NCBI GenBank assembly: GCA_036244855.1
Contig: BQKZ01000003.1
Coordinates: forward strand, 25,930 to 89,929
DNA from: Temnopleurus reevesii
Lineage: Eukaryota; Echinodermata; Echinoidea; Temnopleuroida; Temnopleuridae
Reading direction: 5' to 3'
DNA length: 64,000 nt
Shown: positions 42,181 through 55,600 of the stretch, in pieces
Numbering within the stretch: the first letter of the stretch is position 1
Layout of the letters: each line of letters starts with the position of its first letter
The notes under the pieces: generated by a model
Told to the model about the DNA's origin: nothing
Databases searched by the model: none
The model's input: only the letters and a program-made list of their open reading frames with translations
Program-made: the position numbers and the translations under genes

Positions 42181-45100
42181 GAATATTTCATGACGATGAG
42201 GTTTCCTTTTTGCTCTAGACAATTGATAATTCCTCAAAGATGGAAGATATATAGATACATATTAATACACTTCCGTTCTATAATATATAGCTACATGTAT
42301 TGTGTAAATTTGATATCAATATAAAAATGCTTCCCACTCCACTCGATCATAGCTAGACTCTTTCTGTATCTTTGTATTATCAATAGTGTAACACTAATAC
42401 GTGTGTGGTACCCGTATCATTGTGTTTGCTGGTCATGATAAGACAAAGATCAAATCATCTTATTTTCGACGCAAAACCTTGACTGAAATATGATATTATT
42501 ATGGGCTTGTTGATGAGTGAATTAATGACTGCATTGTATATCAAAGAAAGGAAATCATTCTTACGTAATGTTATTTGTGACAAAAATAAACATTTTCCAA
42601 GTATGATTAAACTCGTGTTCCATTTATGAGATAAGTGATTAACGTAATTTTGGGTCAATTACTTTTCTCTTTATTCACTATAGTATGCACCCATGCACCC
42701 GTACATTTGTACTATAAAAGTACAGGTATAACAAGGTCCTTCGTTCCGCCTATGATACGCAGAGCTTACATGTAGTTATTACCTCATAATTTACTACACC
42801 ATTTATTTCAACAACATTTCTCATTAAATTGTAATATGAGGGTATCTGCTTTAATTGTGAATATGATAACAACCGATTGACTTTTGCAAAGGATGCATGA
42901 ATCAATTGAATTAGGAAATTACCGGAGTCATCTTTATCCAATTAAACTTGATTCGTTTTGAACAAAATAACTTGTTCAAGTTGATTTGGCTTGGATTGTG
43001 AAGAGTTTCTGTATATGACATGTTTTCGAATTAAAATACCGAGTCGGTTTGACGGAGGGGGGAGGGGGGGGGGGGGAGGAGCTCGAACCCCGAACCCCTG
43101 GACCAGGTAAAAGGTATAGGGGCGCTAAAATTGAGGAGAGGCCCGGCAAATATGAGCTTATGACCTCTCTTTTTCTTTCCATCTTATTCTTTTCAGATTT
43201 TCGATTGGTCGGGGGCCCCGGGGTCTTCAAATCCTGGATGCGGGCATGTTTTCAGGGCAAGAGGGCTTGGGCAATGCCATTCCTACCGGAACGTAATCAT
43301 TTCGCAATGATCAAGTAATTTATTTTTGCGCGATGAAAAGAAAGAAAACTTGCTGCCTTTGAAGTATAAAGATCGTTAATGTTGACCCACGCATGCATTC
43401 AGAAGATATATGTAGGGCTCTTTTTTTCTTGAAAAATTCTAAGTACAATAATGTGCATGGTAGATTCACTACTGTATACTATATATTTTGGGGGGTTTCT
43501 AGATAATTTTTTTTCCCAGAAATAGTGACATCTTGTTTTCATTAGTTATAATTTTACTATTTATGCATCTAAAAAACTGATTTTGTAACGTGAGAGTCAT
43601 GAAAATGTCAGATATGAATTCACTTTTTTAAAAATGAAAATCATTACCGTTTTTGTTAGTAGTGACCAACAGTCACCAACTGGAATAGGGTGTAGGTCGG
43701 GAAAGGAGAATCCTCCAAATTACTCTTATTATTATTTTTGGGGGGATGAATTTAGTTCTTTTCTCCCTCCTCCTTCGAAAACCTGTAATAGGATGTATTT
43801 TTGTAAATCCCCTCTCCTACACACTGTAGGGGGAGGGGGGGGGGGGGCTTAATGTTTTCCGTTCTAAAATCCTGCGATATGTGATGAAAATCACAGAATC
43901 TAGAACGAGCGTGGATGGTTGATTGCATGAGTGGGGGCGAGGTGGGGGTGGGAGCTCATTCACAATACAGCACTAAATGCATGGATTCAAGGTATTAAAC
44001 GACCACACTGCCAATATTTTTTTTTATTATTATTATTATTATTAACAATACAATTTTCGATAGAACTCATATCTTGCCGTTTAGACTTTGTTTGATCTTT
44101 GTTCACTATTTTGTCTCGAAACACATATTCTGAGAACTACATTTGTAAGCAAATTGCTCGATCGCTGGAACACAATGAGAAAGATGAAGGATATTTGGGC
44201 ATATAGATAAATGTTTTATCAAAATTTCACATCTTGCGGTGTACTAGGAACTTGAAAAACCGATACTCCAAGCCGATGGGCCTACTTTAGAAACAACATG
44301 CACGTGTGTCGCTTATACATCCTGCTTAGTTCTCGGAAGAACCAAAACCATTCTCAATACGGTCTGCTAACTGTGCTTTATGTTATTGGTTTTGTATGGT
44401 GTCGTACTTTTTCAATTAAAATATTATTCATTGTTCATGGAATAATTTTTATGTGAAATATCAAAATCAAACAAAGTCAATACAAAAATTATAAACTGCA
44501 AAAAAAAGTTTGTAAAATGATTTTGAAAAAAAACATTTGAACCTCACGCTGGCTTATTCGTGGTACAATATTTGCTGAACCTTTTTCTCTTGATCTGTTC
44601 GTTGGAATAATTTTCATATAATTGGTCAATGAATGTGTACATTTCATTGGGGCAATTGGTGAATTTACAACCATTTCTACACTATTCTGATTTTCATTCA
44701 ATTGTTTATTTTTTTTCTTAATATTCTGGGAGTCTCCCAATTTGAGGGCTGGTGCCTTCACAAATAAAATGTAATTTTCATCAATCTTACACATTCTAGC
44801 AGCATATGAATAAAACCGAATGGTTAAAGTAAGTGTCAATACAAGAACATGTATTATCCATTTTGCGAGCTTTCAACCTACAGTCCTGTGCTTGCATGGC
44901 GTATCTATATAATTACTCCTTCGGCAAATAAAGGATGTTCGCTCAAACTCGATTTTCAAAGTTTTATATGTTCAATTGGCCAACGAGAGAGCAAAATGAT
45001 TGAGCTATATTCCCCTCATCGTACTGCATTTTAAATGGAAACCAATTGTTTTATCTTCTCCATGGAAAAAATGTATCTGTATATATATGGTCGAAAGATA

Positions 45101-47611
45101 GCCTCGAACTTTTGCAAGAACAACTGAAAATGTTGAGCCTTTGTAAATCCACGGAGTTACATTTTACCCCGAGCTTTCGAGAAAAAAAATCAAAATACAA
45201 ATAAAGCATTATTACTAAACCCTATGAAATAATTTAAAATGTAGAATGTGTAGGGGCACATATTCTTTTTAAAAAATTTAATTTTCCTTCGTTTATCTTT
45301 CATTTTTATCACACTCCCATCCACCCCTCCCCTTTCCGGCGTAAATTTTAACCGGACTACCAGAGTGGCGACGTAAGGTTGCCATCAAATGAAGGAAACG
45401 GCTTTTAATTCTGAGCCCTAACAGTGCCTAAAGTATCCGTTTTAATTCAAAATATAAATCATAAATAAATCCGTACTTTATAGGGCGCGAGTTTACGAGA
45501 ATTTTGTTGGGAAATGCCTATAGGTATACACTCTGGACAAAGCTCCAGAGATTATAGATTTGGTTTTCGAACCAGAGAGAGTACAATACTATTACTAATG
45601 CATTTGTGGCTGTTACTTATATTTCATTCTTTATACATTCGGGAGATTCCATGAAAGTGCCATGTCCTTTGCCCCCCCCCCCCCCCCGAAAAAAAGTGAA
45701 TGCTTTGGCAACCGTACTATTCATTGATGAAGCCCTGAAATTGCTCATTTTTGCGCCCCGATCCCATGGTTTCATCGCCAGTACGCCGATGATGAAATTT
45801 TGCTCTAAGACAAATTCATTATTTACAAGTACAATTTTATATTCAGCTGTTTGCAAATAATGATCATGATGCGATATTTCAAAGATAGGAGTGACAATTT
45901 AGAGTTATTTGGTTTTTTTTATTTTCATTTGCTCCGTTGAAACTTTTTAATACATTATCAAATGGAGAAAAAAATCTCACTTAACAAAGTGTTATTCTCT
46001 TAATAGTGTTTTTAATCTATTGGGCAAGTTGTATCTTATTCCTGTCAAAGTTTCATTATCGTTCCAGTCAAACGATTGGTATGGAACAAAACTTAATGCA
46101 CGACTATAAACGCTAGAGGGAACTGAAATTGTTTATCATTGAGACCTATAAACGAAACAGATCTGTTCACGAAACCATCTCATTTGTCACGCGTTTAGCG
46201 CGTAAATTTTGTTATTTATTGGAGTAGGTCAAATAGATGAAGGCAGTTTCCTGCTCCTCGAGTCATGATTCCTAAACATTACCCTGCTAGAGGTTTAATA
46301 TTGCACTTTACTCCCAGGAGATGGACATGAATGTATCGTGTCTTCGTTGATCACGCTTCTAAGATGTCTGCTAGAATTTGTTTAATTTATTTTTCGATCC
46401 TTTTAAATTTTTGAGATATTGGTCTGTAATCGAGGCAAATCGTTTATCATATTACTTTAATGGAGGAAATAAAATGCGAATGGGAATATAAATGATATCA
46501 TGACGGAAGGGTTCATTATATCATTTAGATTGCCCTAGCCTGATCATGACAAATGATATGATCATTTCATGAGCATACCGTTATGGAAGTAGAATCGACA
46601 ATCTTATACTACGACCATTCGTTATAACGATTATGGCGCCAAATTAATCTGACAAAACAAATGTTGGAGGTATTTTTAAGATACATTATTTTTGACCAAT
46701 TAATTTTGTTTTCATTAATTTGTTCGTCATTTATTTCTATTGTATGAAGTTTTGGATAAGTCGTTGATTCTGATTCCCATTAACACGAAAACCTCTCAGT
46801 CCCATTCACGCATGGATCTTCTCATCGTAAAAGACCCCACACACTTCCACTTAGCACGTAACATAAACATCTCGAAAAATGAAAATGGGAATTGAAATAG
46901 TTTTTATTGGATTGATATTCACTATCTCAAGCTGTTGCCATCGCTCAGTGTGAAATGGAATAGCGTGCAAGGGTGCTTAAGGAGCATATAGATCACTTAT
47001 ATTCTGCAAAAGGAAGTTATAAATCAACCCCCAAAGTGATAATAGTCAAATATTGTACTCGAATTTCAATCGTATTTATTAATGCCATCTTAATAGTGCT
47101 TCAACTTCATTTTATGGGTACTCTCGAATAGCCTCGAATTCGTGTACAGTTGTAATTGTCTTCTAGGATAATGATTATAAAGACCATATTTCATTGTCAT
47201 TACTTTTGAATTATGAAGATGAGTGTCTTCGATACTTTTAAAACTATCTTGGACAATACGCCTCATTGCTTATGGCCTCATTGGGAATAGATACATGTAC
47301 TTCATTGATCTTACAATGCATTAATACCGTTGAAACGTTTATGAACTTACATTTCACTTTTATTTTTAACCTTCTGTAAAGATGTTTTACAAATCATGGT
47401 CTGCTTATATAAGACAATTTACATGAAACATGATTTGTATGAATAATATAAATTTTCCTTAACAGAAATGCATTCTAATATTTCAGAAAAACAACATTAT
47501 CATTTGTGTGAGATCATGCTTGTTGAAACTTAGACCTTGTATTCATTGGGTTGGTCCCTGGCTATAATCGATTGGATTGACTTGTTAGTCCTAAAAGAAT
47601 TTTGAGATAAG

Positions 47612-47840
47612 TTGTAGTAATAGTAGTAGCAGAAGTAAGTGTAGAAGTAGCAATCGTTCAAAATAATTACAGCACATGAATAAGTTTTAGTGGTGGTGGT
47701 GATGGTGATACTAATTGAAGTAGTAATATCAATAGTAGTTGTAGTAGTAGTAGTAGTAGTAGTTATAGTAATAGTAACAGTCGTAGTACTGGAATTAATA
47801 GCAGTAGTGGTAGTAGAAGTAGTAGTAGTAGTAATAGTAA

Positions 47841-47878
<38 letters not shown>

Positions 47879-47909
47879 TTACTAGTAGTACATGTAGTAA
47901 TAGTAGTAA

Positions 47910-47947
<38 letters not shown>

Positions 47948-48012
47948 AAAGTAATATAGTCGTTGTAGTAGTCGTCGTCTTAGTAGTAGTAGTAGTAGCA
48001 GTAGCAGTTGTG
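47612..48012. repeat. Imperfect (GTA)n trinucleotide block, about 400 bp
   Basis: Long runs of GTA/AGT with ATA, GCA and CGT interruptions. It yields poly-Val and poly-Leu/Thr pseudo-reading frames on both strands, which are not genes. Confidence 0.95.
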
Positions 48013-49390
48013 CAAGAGCAGTAAGTCAAATCTTTTCCCCTAGAAAATTAAGACCTCATCATTAAAGCTCAGAAATATCTACTAGATATGATTTGGCACA
48101 CAAAAAATACTTGATCACATAAATCAGTGTAAATGCGAGCATTAATATTTTTGCTAGTAGTGCATGTATCCCTCCCTCTCTCCCCCCCCCCAAAAAAAAA
48201 AGAGAAATTATGATAATTATGTTTGTATAGATGAGGTAGATTAAGCATCAAATACTGTTAAATACTTTGAAAATAAGTTTAACGTAAACATTAGGAACAT
48301 TGAGGTATTGCATAGGACAAACGTACATCGCAGAAAATGTGTCTGCATAAATTATGTTTAATTTCGAATGGGCGTCAACGTAGTTACATACCATTTTGAG
48401 CTGCACATTTGTCTTATAAAATGTAGCTCTGTGACAGACTTTGGTCAAACTCTTTAAATGTATTATGAAGTAAGAAAGAAGAAACATTTACAGTCTCCAC
48501 ATGAATGGCTCCAAGACATGTATAATTTCGTTAACAGAATTACATCAGAGCATTTGCCCGTTAGGGTCATTAAACAGTCCTGTCACATTTATGAAAATAG
48601 ATCTTCGAACTATGTTATGTACTTAACAGATTCCAAGCGAATCATCCACAACATACTGTCTCGGAACACCGCCCTTTGAAAATTTCCGGATGTTTATCAT
48701 GTGGAATTGCCCATATGTTGAATTTATACTTACCATAACACTTATGCTGCAGTGACGATATGTACGTAACAATGCACTTACTTGTTATGTCTAAAATAGA
48801 ATTGCTTAGTTACGTCTGCTTGGACTTTGCGACATCATCTTTTGGACTTATTTTGGATCAACATTGACCCTTTGTCAGACCGACTCGGTTGACATCAAAA
48901 CGAAATCAAATGTATAATGCATGCCCTTTCCAGGATCCAGTGTCAATTTATATTTTCTGATAAATTAGATTTAGGAATTTGATTTTAAAAAATGATTCAC
49001 TAATTTTTGGATATAATCATCGGGTCAAGGTGTGCTGGAATATTATTTAATCTTCACCGATCTGGCACCGATCTTCACCGACTCTCTCTGATTTTCCACT
49101 GCAATACTGCTCCACCGTTCAAGTATTTTATATAGTTTAAAGTTAAAACACAAAATATCGAAGAGGTGTCGTGACTTTTTTTGTGATTATTTAACCTTAT
49201 TTTGCTCATCCAAAATGTGTCATTCGCTTCAACAAAATAGAAGTAATTTTAGGTTTCGTTATCGCTCATTGTATTTATACACCAGTCACGATGTGACAAA
49301 CGTGACGAAAGTTTAGTTACGTTGTGAAGAACGTTCGTTTCAATGTCTCACGTTGTTTTGTAAACCAACAAAATTCCTTCTTTAAAGTCA

Positions 49391-49639
49391 CTATTGTTTC
49401 GAGTCTTCGTCACTACTGTCGCTATCATCAAACGTAATGTTTTCTTCATACTGCTCCATCTTCCTTTCTTGTATGTGACCATCTTCCTCCTTGTTCGGTT
49501 CATCACTTAGTTTATGTCCGTGCACACTGAGCTCAAGCATTGGTATGTCTCCTGTTTGTCCCTGCGGTGTGTCACGGGATCGATTGAACTGCTGGGTGTG
49601 ACGCCACTTCATACGACGGTTTTGGAACCAAACTTTCAC
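49391..49639 (-). CDS. HLX: HLX coding exon 3 (homeodomain helix 3 and C-terminus)
   Basis: Residues 331-412 and TAG stop. Acceptor TTCCCCAG. Begins [14 protein letters not shown], the DNA-recognition helix, with the intron between homeodomain residues 44 and 45, a position shared by many homeobox genes. The rest is polar and ends [13 protein letters not shown]. Human HLX also has an acidic Ser-rich segment after the homeodomain but a longer tail. Confidence 0.95.
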   Translation of the reverse strand: MKVWFQNRRMKWRHTQQFNRSRDTPQGQTGDIPMLELSVHGHKLSDEPNKEEDGHIQERKMEQYEENITFDDSDSSDEDSKQ

Positions 49640-52600
49640 CTGGGGAAGAAATGATTGAATAATTACATTTTCAATGATTTGCGGATGATTGGATTTGATG
49701 CTATTTCAGAATATCAAGAACATATACATTGTACATATAATTATATTTGATGCCACCCGTTTGGTGGTAACATAAATTTTCAATGAGCCAGCTCGATTCT
49801 TAAAAAAATCTGCAAAGCACATTAGCGATATGTTGATGCGTATATTTGTTTGAGATATTTTTCTTGTGCCGGATATTTTTATGGTCGTTGAAAACATCAA
49901 ATTTTGTGTTGACATCATCTTGGATAATTACTTGCATGAGGTAAATTTGGGAAGCACTCGAGCGATGAGTATGAGATTATATAAATGGACAGATCCACTC
50001 TCGCATGTGTTATCCGATTTGCTTATCTTTTAGAAACAAATTGTGTAGAAAGAGCAATGGTGTCTCAATTTGAATTTTTTAAATAATTCTACAGTGAATT
50101 TGATTCTGTACTTTTCATGGGTATCAGTGCATTTGCCACATTTTTGTCGTTCTATTTTTAAAGGGTGGCCCTTTCAGTGAAAATTTTCTTACGAAAATGC
50201 AATTTGGTGAAAGTGGACCACTGTTGGAGGATGATTTCTTCACATGCAACAAAAATAGGGGTTATCACTTAAAAGCAGGTCGGGAAGGGTTTTGCTTTTT
50301 TTTTCTGAGGGGTGGTGGGGGTTAAACGGGGCCCCTGCTTGCCAGTATGTCCCATCGGTTTTATTCATTTATTTAATTCATTCGTGTTATTTTACAGGGT
50401 AGCTTCTTCAGTCTGCGGGTAAATATTTTTTCTGCATGGAGACCTTGCATTTACTGGACTTCCTGTTTCAATAGAGCAGGAGAAGCTCACCTGTGCGTCC
50501 GAGAGTCCCAAAGCAGATGCAAGTTGTCTTCTCTCAGGTTTGTTGACGTACTTCTGGATCTCAAAGCGCTTCTCTAGGCCTTTCCTCTGTAGACTGGTAA
50601 AGACCGCCCTAGACCAAGACCTCTTTCTTTTATGGTTCCCTGATAGACTAGTGACCATCCCACCGCTGCCACCCAAGTTCCCTTTCACGTCGAGTCCGTT
50701 GTCCTGCAGCATGGATGAGACCGAAGCCGCTTGGTGGAAGGACCGGGGAAGGGTCGGGTGTGACGGAGGAAGAGTGGGTTGGAGGGGGTAACAGTGGTGA
50801 ATGGTTGGGTCAGAGGTTCGCGTCCACGGGTAGGGACTGTATCGGGATGGGTAACTTTCTGTAATTGAAAGAACAAAATGAAGTATATACAATAATCAAT
50901 ATATCAGTATGATCATTTATAGCATTGTCTCTTCGCGATTAGCTTTTAAAAAATTTTTTTTTATAAATATTAGTTGTTCAGTTGACATGCTATTTCCTTC
51001 TAGAAAAAACAAATAAATGAATTCATCATTTTGTAGCAAATGATTCGAAATTAAGAAAACACTGATTTGTGTTGAAACCAAAACAAACATCACGGAAATG
51101 CGGTAGCGAATTACTAAGTAATGGAGGTTCGCATCTGTTTCATTTATGATATAAACAAAATTTATGATTATTGTGTGATTGATTTATAGTTCGAATTTTT
51201 TTTTTAGATATAAAAAATTATGATGCTGTGAGGAAATCAGTCTTCTCGACTTGTTTTTTTTTTAAGGAAGAAGGTGTGAAATTTCGTGTGTTTGGCTTAC
51301 TTTTGGTTTTGCACCTTCTTTACCTATAGTAAGAACACCGAAACTATTTACCTCCTGTGCATCCATTGAACCAGCAAAATTACATTTTGAATTGTTGATT
51401 CTTATTAAATCAAAAAAGTTTTAACGAGCAATAATAACAAAAATTGATGGAAAAGAAGCAGTATTAAACAATTATAATTGAATTATTTGCACGATTGTTC
51501 CATTATAATTAGTGCAACTATAAACACATTTCACTTTTATGGGGCTAAATAGATTTGATTGCTTATGATGTATTCAATTTCATCCACTCCTTCCTGGTAA
51601 AATTATATTTTTATTTTAGCGTGTACATAAAAATAGTTGTCTTTTCATCGCCGCCTTAATTAGCCGATGGATAAGGATTACTGACTGATTAATTGATAGA
51701 TAAATTCGTTGATTTATTATTGTGTTAATATCATGACTGATTGATGATTGTTTTGATTGCCGACCCTTTCTCCTTCACCGATCATCGCATGGGTTGCTTT
51801 GGTTCATGTGCTGACAGCTCTGCAGTCGGCTAGAGCCTATTAAACCATCGCTAAACGTCATATCACAAACAGAGATCAGACTCGATGTCTCGCTATCTCA
51901 ATCACACTCCATTTTGGCTTCTTGGTTTATGAATCTCAAGACGGTGAAATAGACACTAAGCGGGTCATGTAATGGGTTGTCATTTGAAACATAAAGACGC
52001 GTGAAATCTATCAGCACGAGCGGCCCATAGTCCGCACCCCTACCCCGCTGGCTGGAGCCTAATCCTGTCCCGATGGGGGTATCATACTCGCATGTTTAAA
52101 CCGACCCTTCTAATTAGACGTCTCGAAGTATTTAAACAACCAGACTTTAACAGAAACAATACATCAGTGTCAGACGAAGCGAATTCCTGAAGGCTAATCT
52201 TGATTTCTATATCGGCAATCATATAAAGTGATTAGCATTATATTGCTCTCGGAAATTGCTTCTAAGTTAACATTTTTCATAGTGCTCTGGATTCGAACTG
52301 TCCATTTAGAGCTCATATTAGGGGGGTAGGGGGGGGGGGGCTTATGCCCTAGTCACGTAGAACCCCGGAAGCAACACGATTCAACACGACTCTTTGTTCG
52401 TAACACAGAGTCGTCTTCAATCGTGTTGCTTCCGGGTCTGCCTCTATAGGTGACTGGAGCTTTGGGGCTATTTTAACAAAATAATAATCGTAACATACAA
52501 AACAAACATAAATGTTCATAAAAATCAAAGCAAATACATGTATAACAAAAATAAGAAGTAGGGGATTCTAAACAGCATTGCTTGTAGTCAGATCCCCACA

Positions 52601-55600
52601 ACCAATTGTAAGGAATAATGAGTAGTATAATTACAAAGAATTTGCGGATCTGTTTCTAAATTGTAATTTATGAATTTTTGTTTCACGTTTTCTGACTCTT
52701 AACGCCTCTTGCTGATGAGTGTGACCAGGGGCCTGTAACAAAAAAGAGATACGATAGATTTTGCAATTAATCGTATCTCTATGGTACATGTTTTGCCATA
52801 GACTTACGATCAATATTTATCGTAAGTTTAATTGCTTCTTTTACGTTACAGGCCCCAACTCTGGTTCATTGATACTCCTTGATTGTTTATAAGGAAATGT
52901 TACGTTACTGTCGATACGTTTCACCTGGGGTCAAAATGATCTACATGCCATGCGTCTCAATTGATGTAACCCTCCCCTCATTATTATCTTAATAATTGTT
53001 ATGCGACCTTTTCGTATTGATCTTTTATTTGACCCCCTCCTCACACCGTTTCTATTTAGGCATCTATCTCATTCTGCCTGCACATGTAGCTGATTAGTGT
53101 CACAGGATAGTCGGGCAATTATGAAGGAATATGCTTGTATTTAAATTAATTTTTTTTAACGAAGAATCCTGTTGTATTGAGCTAAATATGATTTTTTTAA
53201 TAGTTTTTCCAGGAACAAAGATAAAAAAATGTGTTGGATTGCTCACGAAATGTGTATTTTTTAGATATAAAAATGAAAAAGTACTCGGGGGGGGGGGGCA
53301 GTTCTGACCAAGAAATGGTCACATCGGGGGCCCGTAACGTATCGTTAAAGAGAATCGATGGATTGAAAATTCTGTGGTACACCTTCAGTCGAAGACTTAA
53401 GTTTAATCACATTTATGGTACGGGCCCCAGAACTTATTCCGGGTATTTCTTAAATAGAACTATCGCTATTTTATTTACATATCTTTCTATTGTCTTTGTG
53501 TTTCTAAATCATTTTTTTCCGATTTTATTAGCGAATCATGCTCCACTTCACTCGTTTATTGAAGCCTATACACCTTCATCGCAAGGTGGATAGTTGGCCC
53601 GATGTGGCCCCTGTTTGTTTGTATATATTCGTTCTCGGGTTCGGTAATCAAGATTATGATAGGCTCCTGTAGTCCGAGATGGACATCGACCGACCCACGG
53701 TCATGCCCAATAAACGTCATGTTCTCTGACCAAGGTGGGGGCCCCACCCAGGTAGAACATAGCTCAGGAGACTGATCATATTTTTATTTGAGGATAATGA
53801 GTTTGGATTGCAGTTTTCTTCGATGCCCATGATTCTGTTCGAACAAAGTTCACACATCATAAAATATATGCGCTGAGCTGATGTACTCATGTATATTAAA
53901 AATCAGTTTGGAAGGGATAGCTTATGTACCTTAATGTTTTTTCTTTATATGTACTTCCCGTTTAGCTTTTTTCCTCGATTTTTTATTTTTGTTTCATTTC
54001 TTAGATTTTGTTTCTTATCTTGTCTATCTTCATATCGTATATTAAAATATCTAGACTCCATTATGAAATAAGAACTTTTCTTTATACTTCTTGATAAACT
54101 ATCATTTTATATATGGCATATAGACATAGATCTAATCACCAACAAATGATCAGGCGAAAGCTGTGCCGTGTTTTTATCTTAGCATACATTGTGTAATGTT
54201 ATTTACCGAGAATGTCTTGAAACCCGAATTGTGGCAAATCTCAAATTTTCTTTTGAAAATGGCTCCTGGCCCCAAACATCTTCTGTTTCATCATGTTGGC
54301 ATACAAGTAAAACGGTTTCAATCGTATGCTCGATCAGTACTGTGCTCGATATATTTTGTCTCCGAGAATTTAATGATAGACACTGCTCCTTTTGGACATA
54401 TAAGAGGGGAGGGGGAGGGGATCTCTCCAATAATCTTCTATATCCAAGGATCTATATGTCCATTGATAAGTATATAGATATTTTGCTTATTTATTTGTTT
54501 GCTTGCTTATTTATTTATTTATTCACATATTGACAGAACGTAGAAACATATCAACACCCCACGAACACCCTACACCAAACTCGACACAACACACTAATTA
54601 AATTACACCAACATGTAACACCAAGTTTTCTCATCTTGCACCATCCATCTCGTCCGACATGCAATCGGATCGCATCAGTTGGAATGTGTGTATGTCATCA
54701 GGTAACGGCCATTAGGAGCCGACCAAGTGTGACGGATACACTGGCTTAGATATGGCGATAAATAGGTGATGATGTGCGCTTTATATATCAAGAACATGCG
54801 ATTGAGACATAATTTATTGGGAGTGCACTTGAACTTCGTTCTGTAACATTTCACTTTGTTTATTCGGCTTTCGTGACAGATGGATGCATATGATGATGAA
54901 GTCATTCTGCTTGTGAAGTTCTTGTATTACCACGAACAAAGACAAATAAATGAAAATTAGACGGAACGAAAAAAAGACATCACTAAAAATGTAGAAGTTC
55001 ATATAAAGATAAAAATATTGTCAACTGTATACTAAGGGTTGTTCCAAACATGACTATCTTCTACCAGCAAAACTGGGATTTGTTTTCCTCATTTAAGGTA
55101 ACTTTGTGATAAAAATTTAAAAAAAAAATGAAATTGTTACAAATGCTGAATTTCAATTTTCGCAAATCACCCGGGGTAAATTATGTCATGAAGTTAAGCC
55201 AATATTAAACCTTAAAAAGATATTGAAGCGTGTTTACCTAGGCAGTTATTCTAATATGTCTATGAATTTGTCGTTGAACGTGGATGTGTTACAGTCTCTT
55301 GATACATGCCTCGGGTGTTTGATACTTATGACAGAGGGAGGGGTGGAGATGTGACACTGGTAATGGAACGAAGATAAATATGCCAAAATAGAGGTTGTTT
55401 GTCATTTGCCTTTTATTTTTGGTATGCGCGGATCGTGCGATTACTTTGACTTGTTTTGGAATAGCAAGTTAAGATCATAGATGCTTCAGAACTGTTGTTT
55501 ATTACAATGAGAATGGCATTCCCTTTTCATTGTATCTTTTACTATTTGATATTTTACAAAATATTATTTTCTATTATTACATTAACTACCATATAAGATT

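Larger units (their letters stand above)
37841..49390. other. Spacer between the convergent YLPM1 and HLX genes
   Basis: No gene recognised on either strand. Contains poly-G runs (38364, 39201, 39742, 43063, 43835, 45672 as C), a hairpin at 38733-38759 (ATTTCAGGCA / TGCCTGAAAT), a SINE at 41886-42180, an (AAT)n block, a (TTA)n block near 44023-44043 and the (GTA)n block at 47612-48012. The part at 45900-47500 is repeat-poor and rich in TAAT/ATTA words. The HLX 3' UTR lies at its right end; a possible ATTAAA signal on the minus strand is at 49046-49051. Confidence 0.6.

Noticed and set aside
47690..48029. Poly-Val and poly-Leu/Thr reading frames
   Set aside because: Translation of the (GTA)n simple repeat.
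54163..54533. Overlapping 104- and 114-codon frames in the HLX intron
   Set aside because: Two overlapping frames of similar length without homology, ending in (TTTA)n simple sequence.
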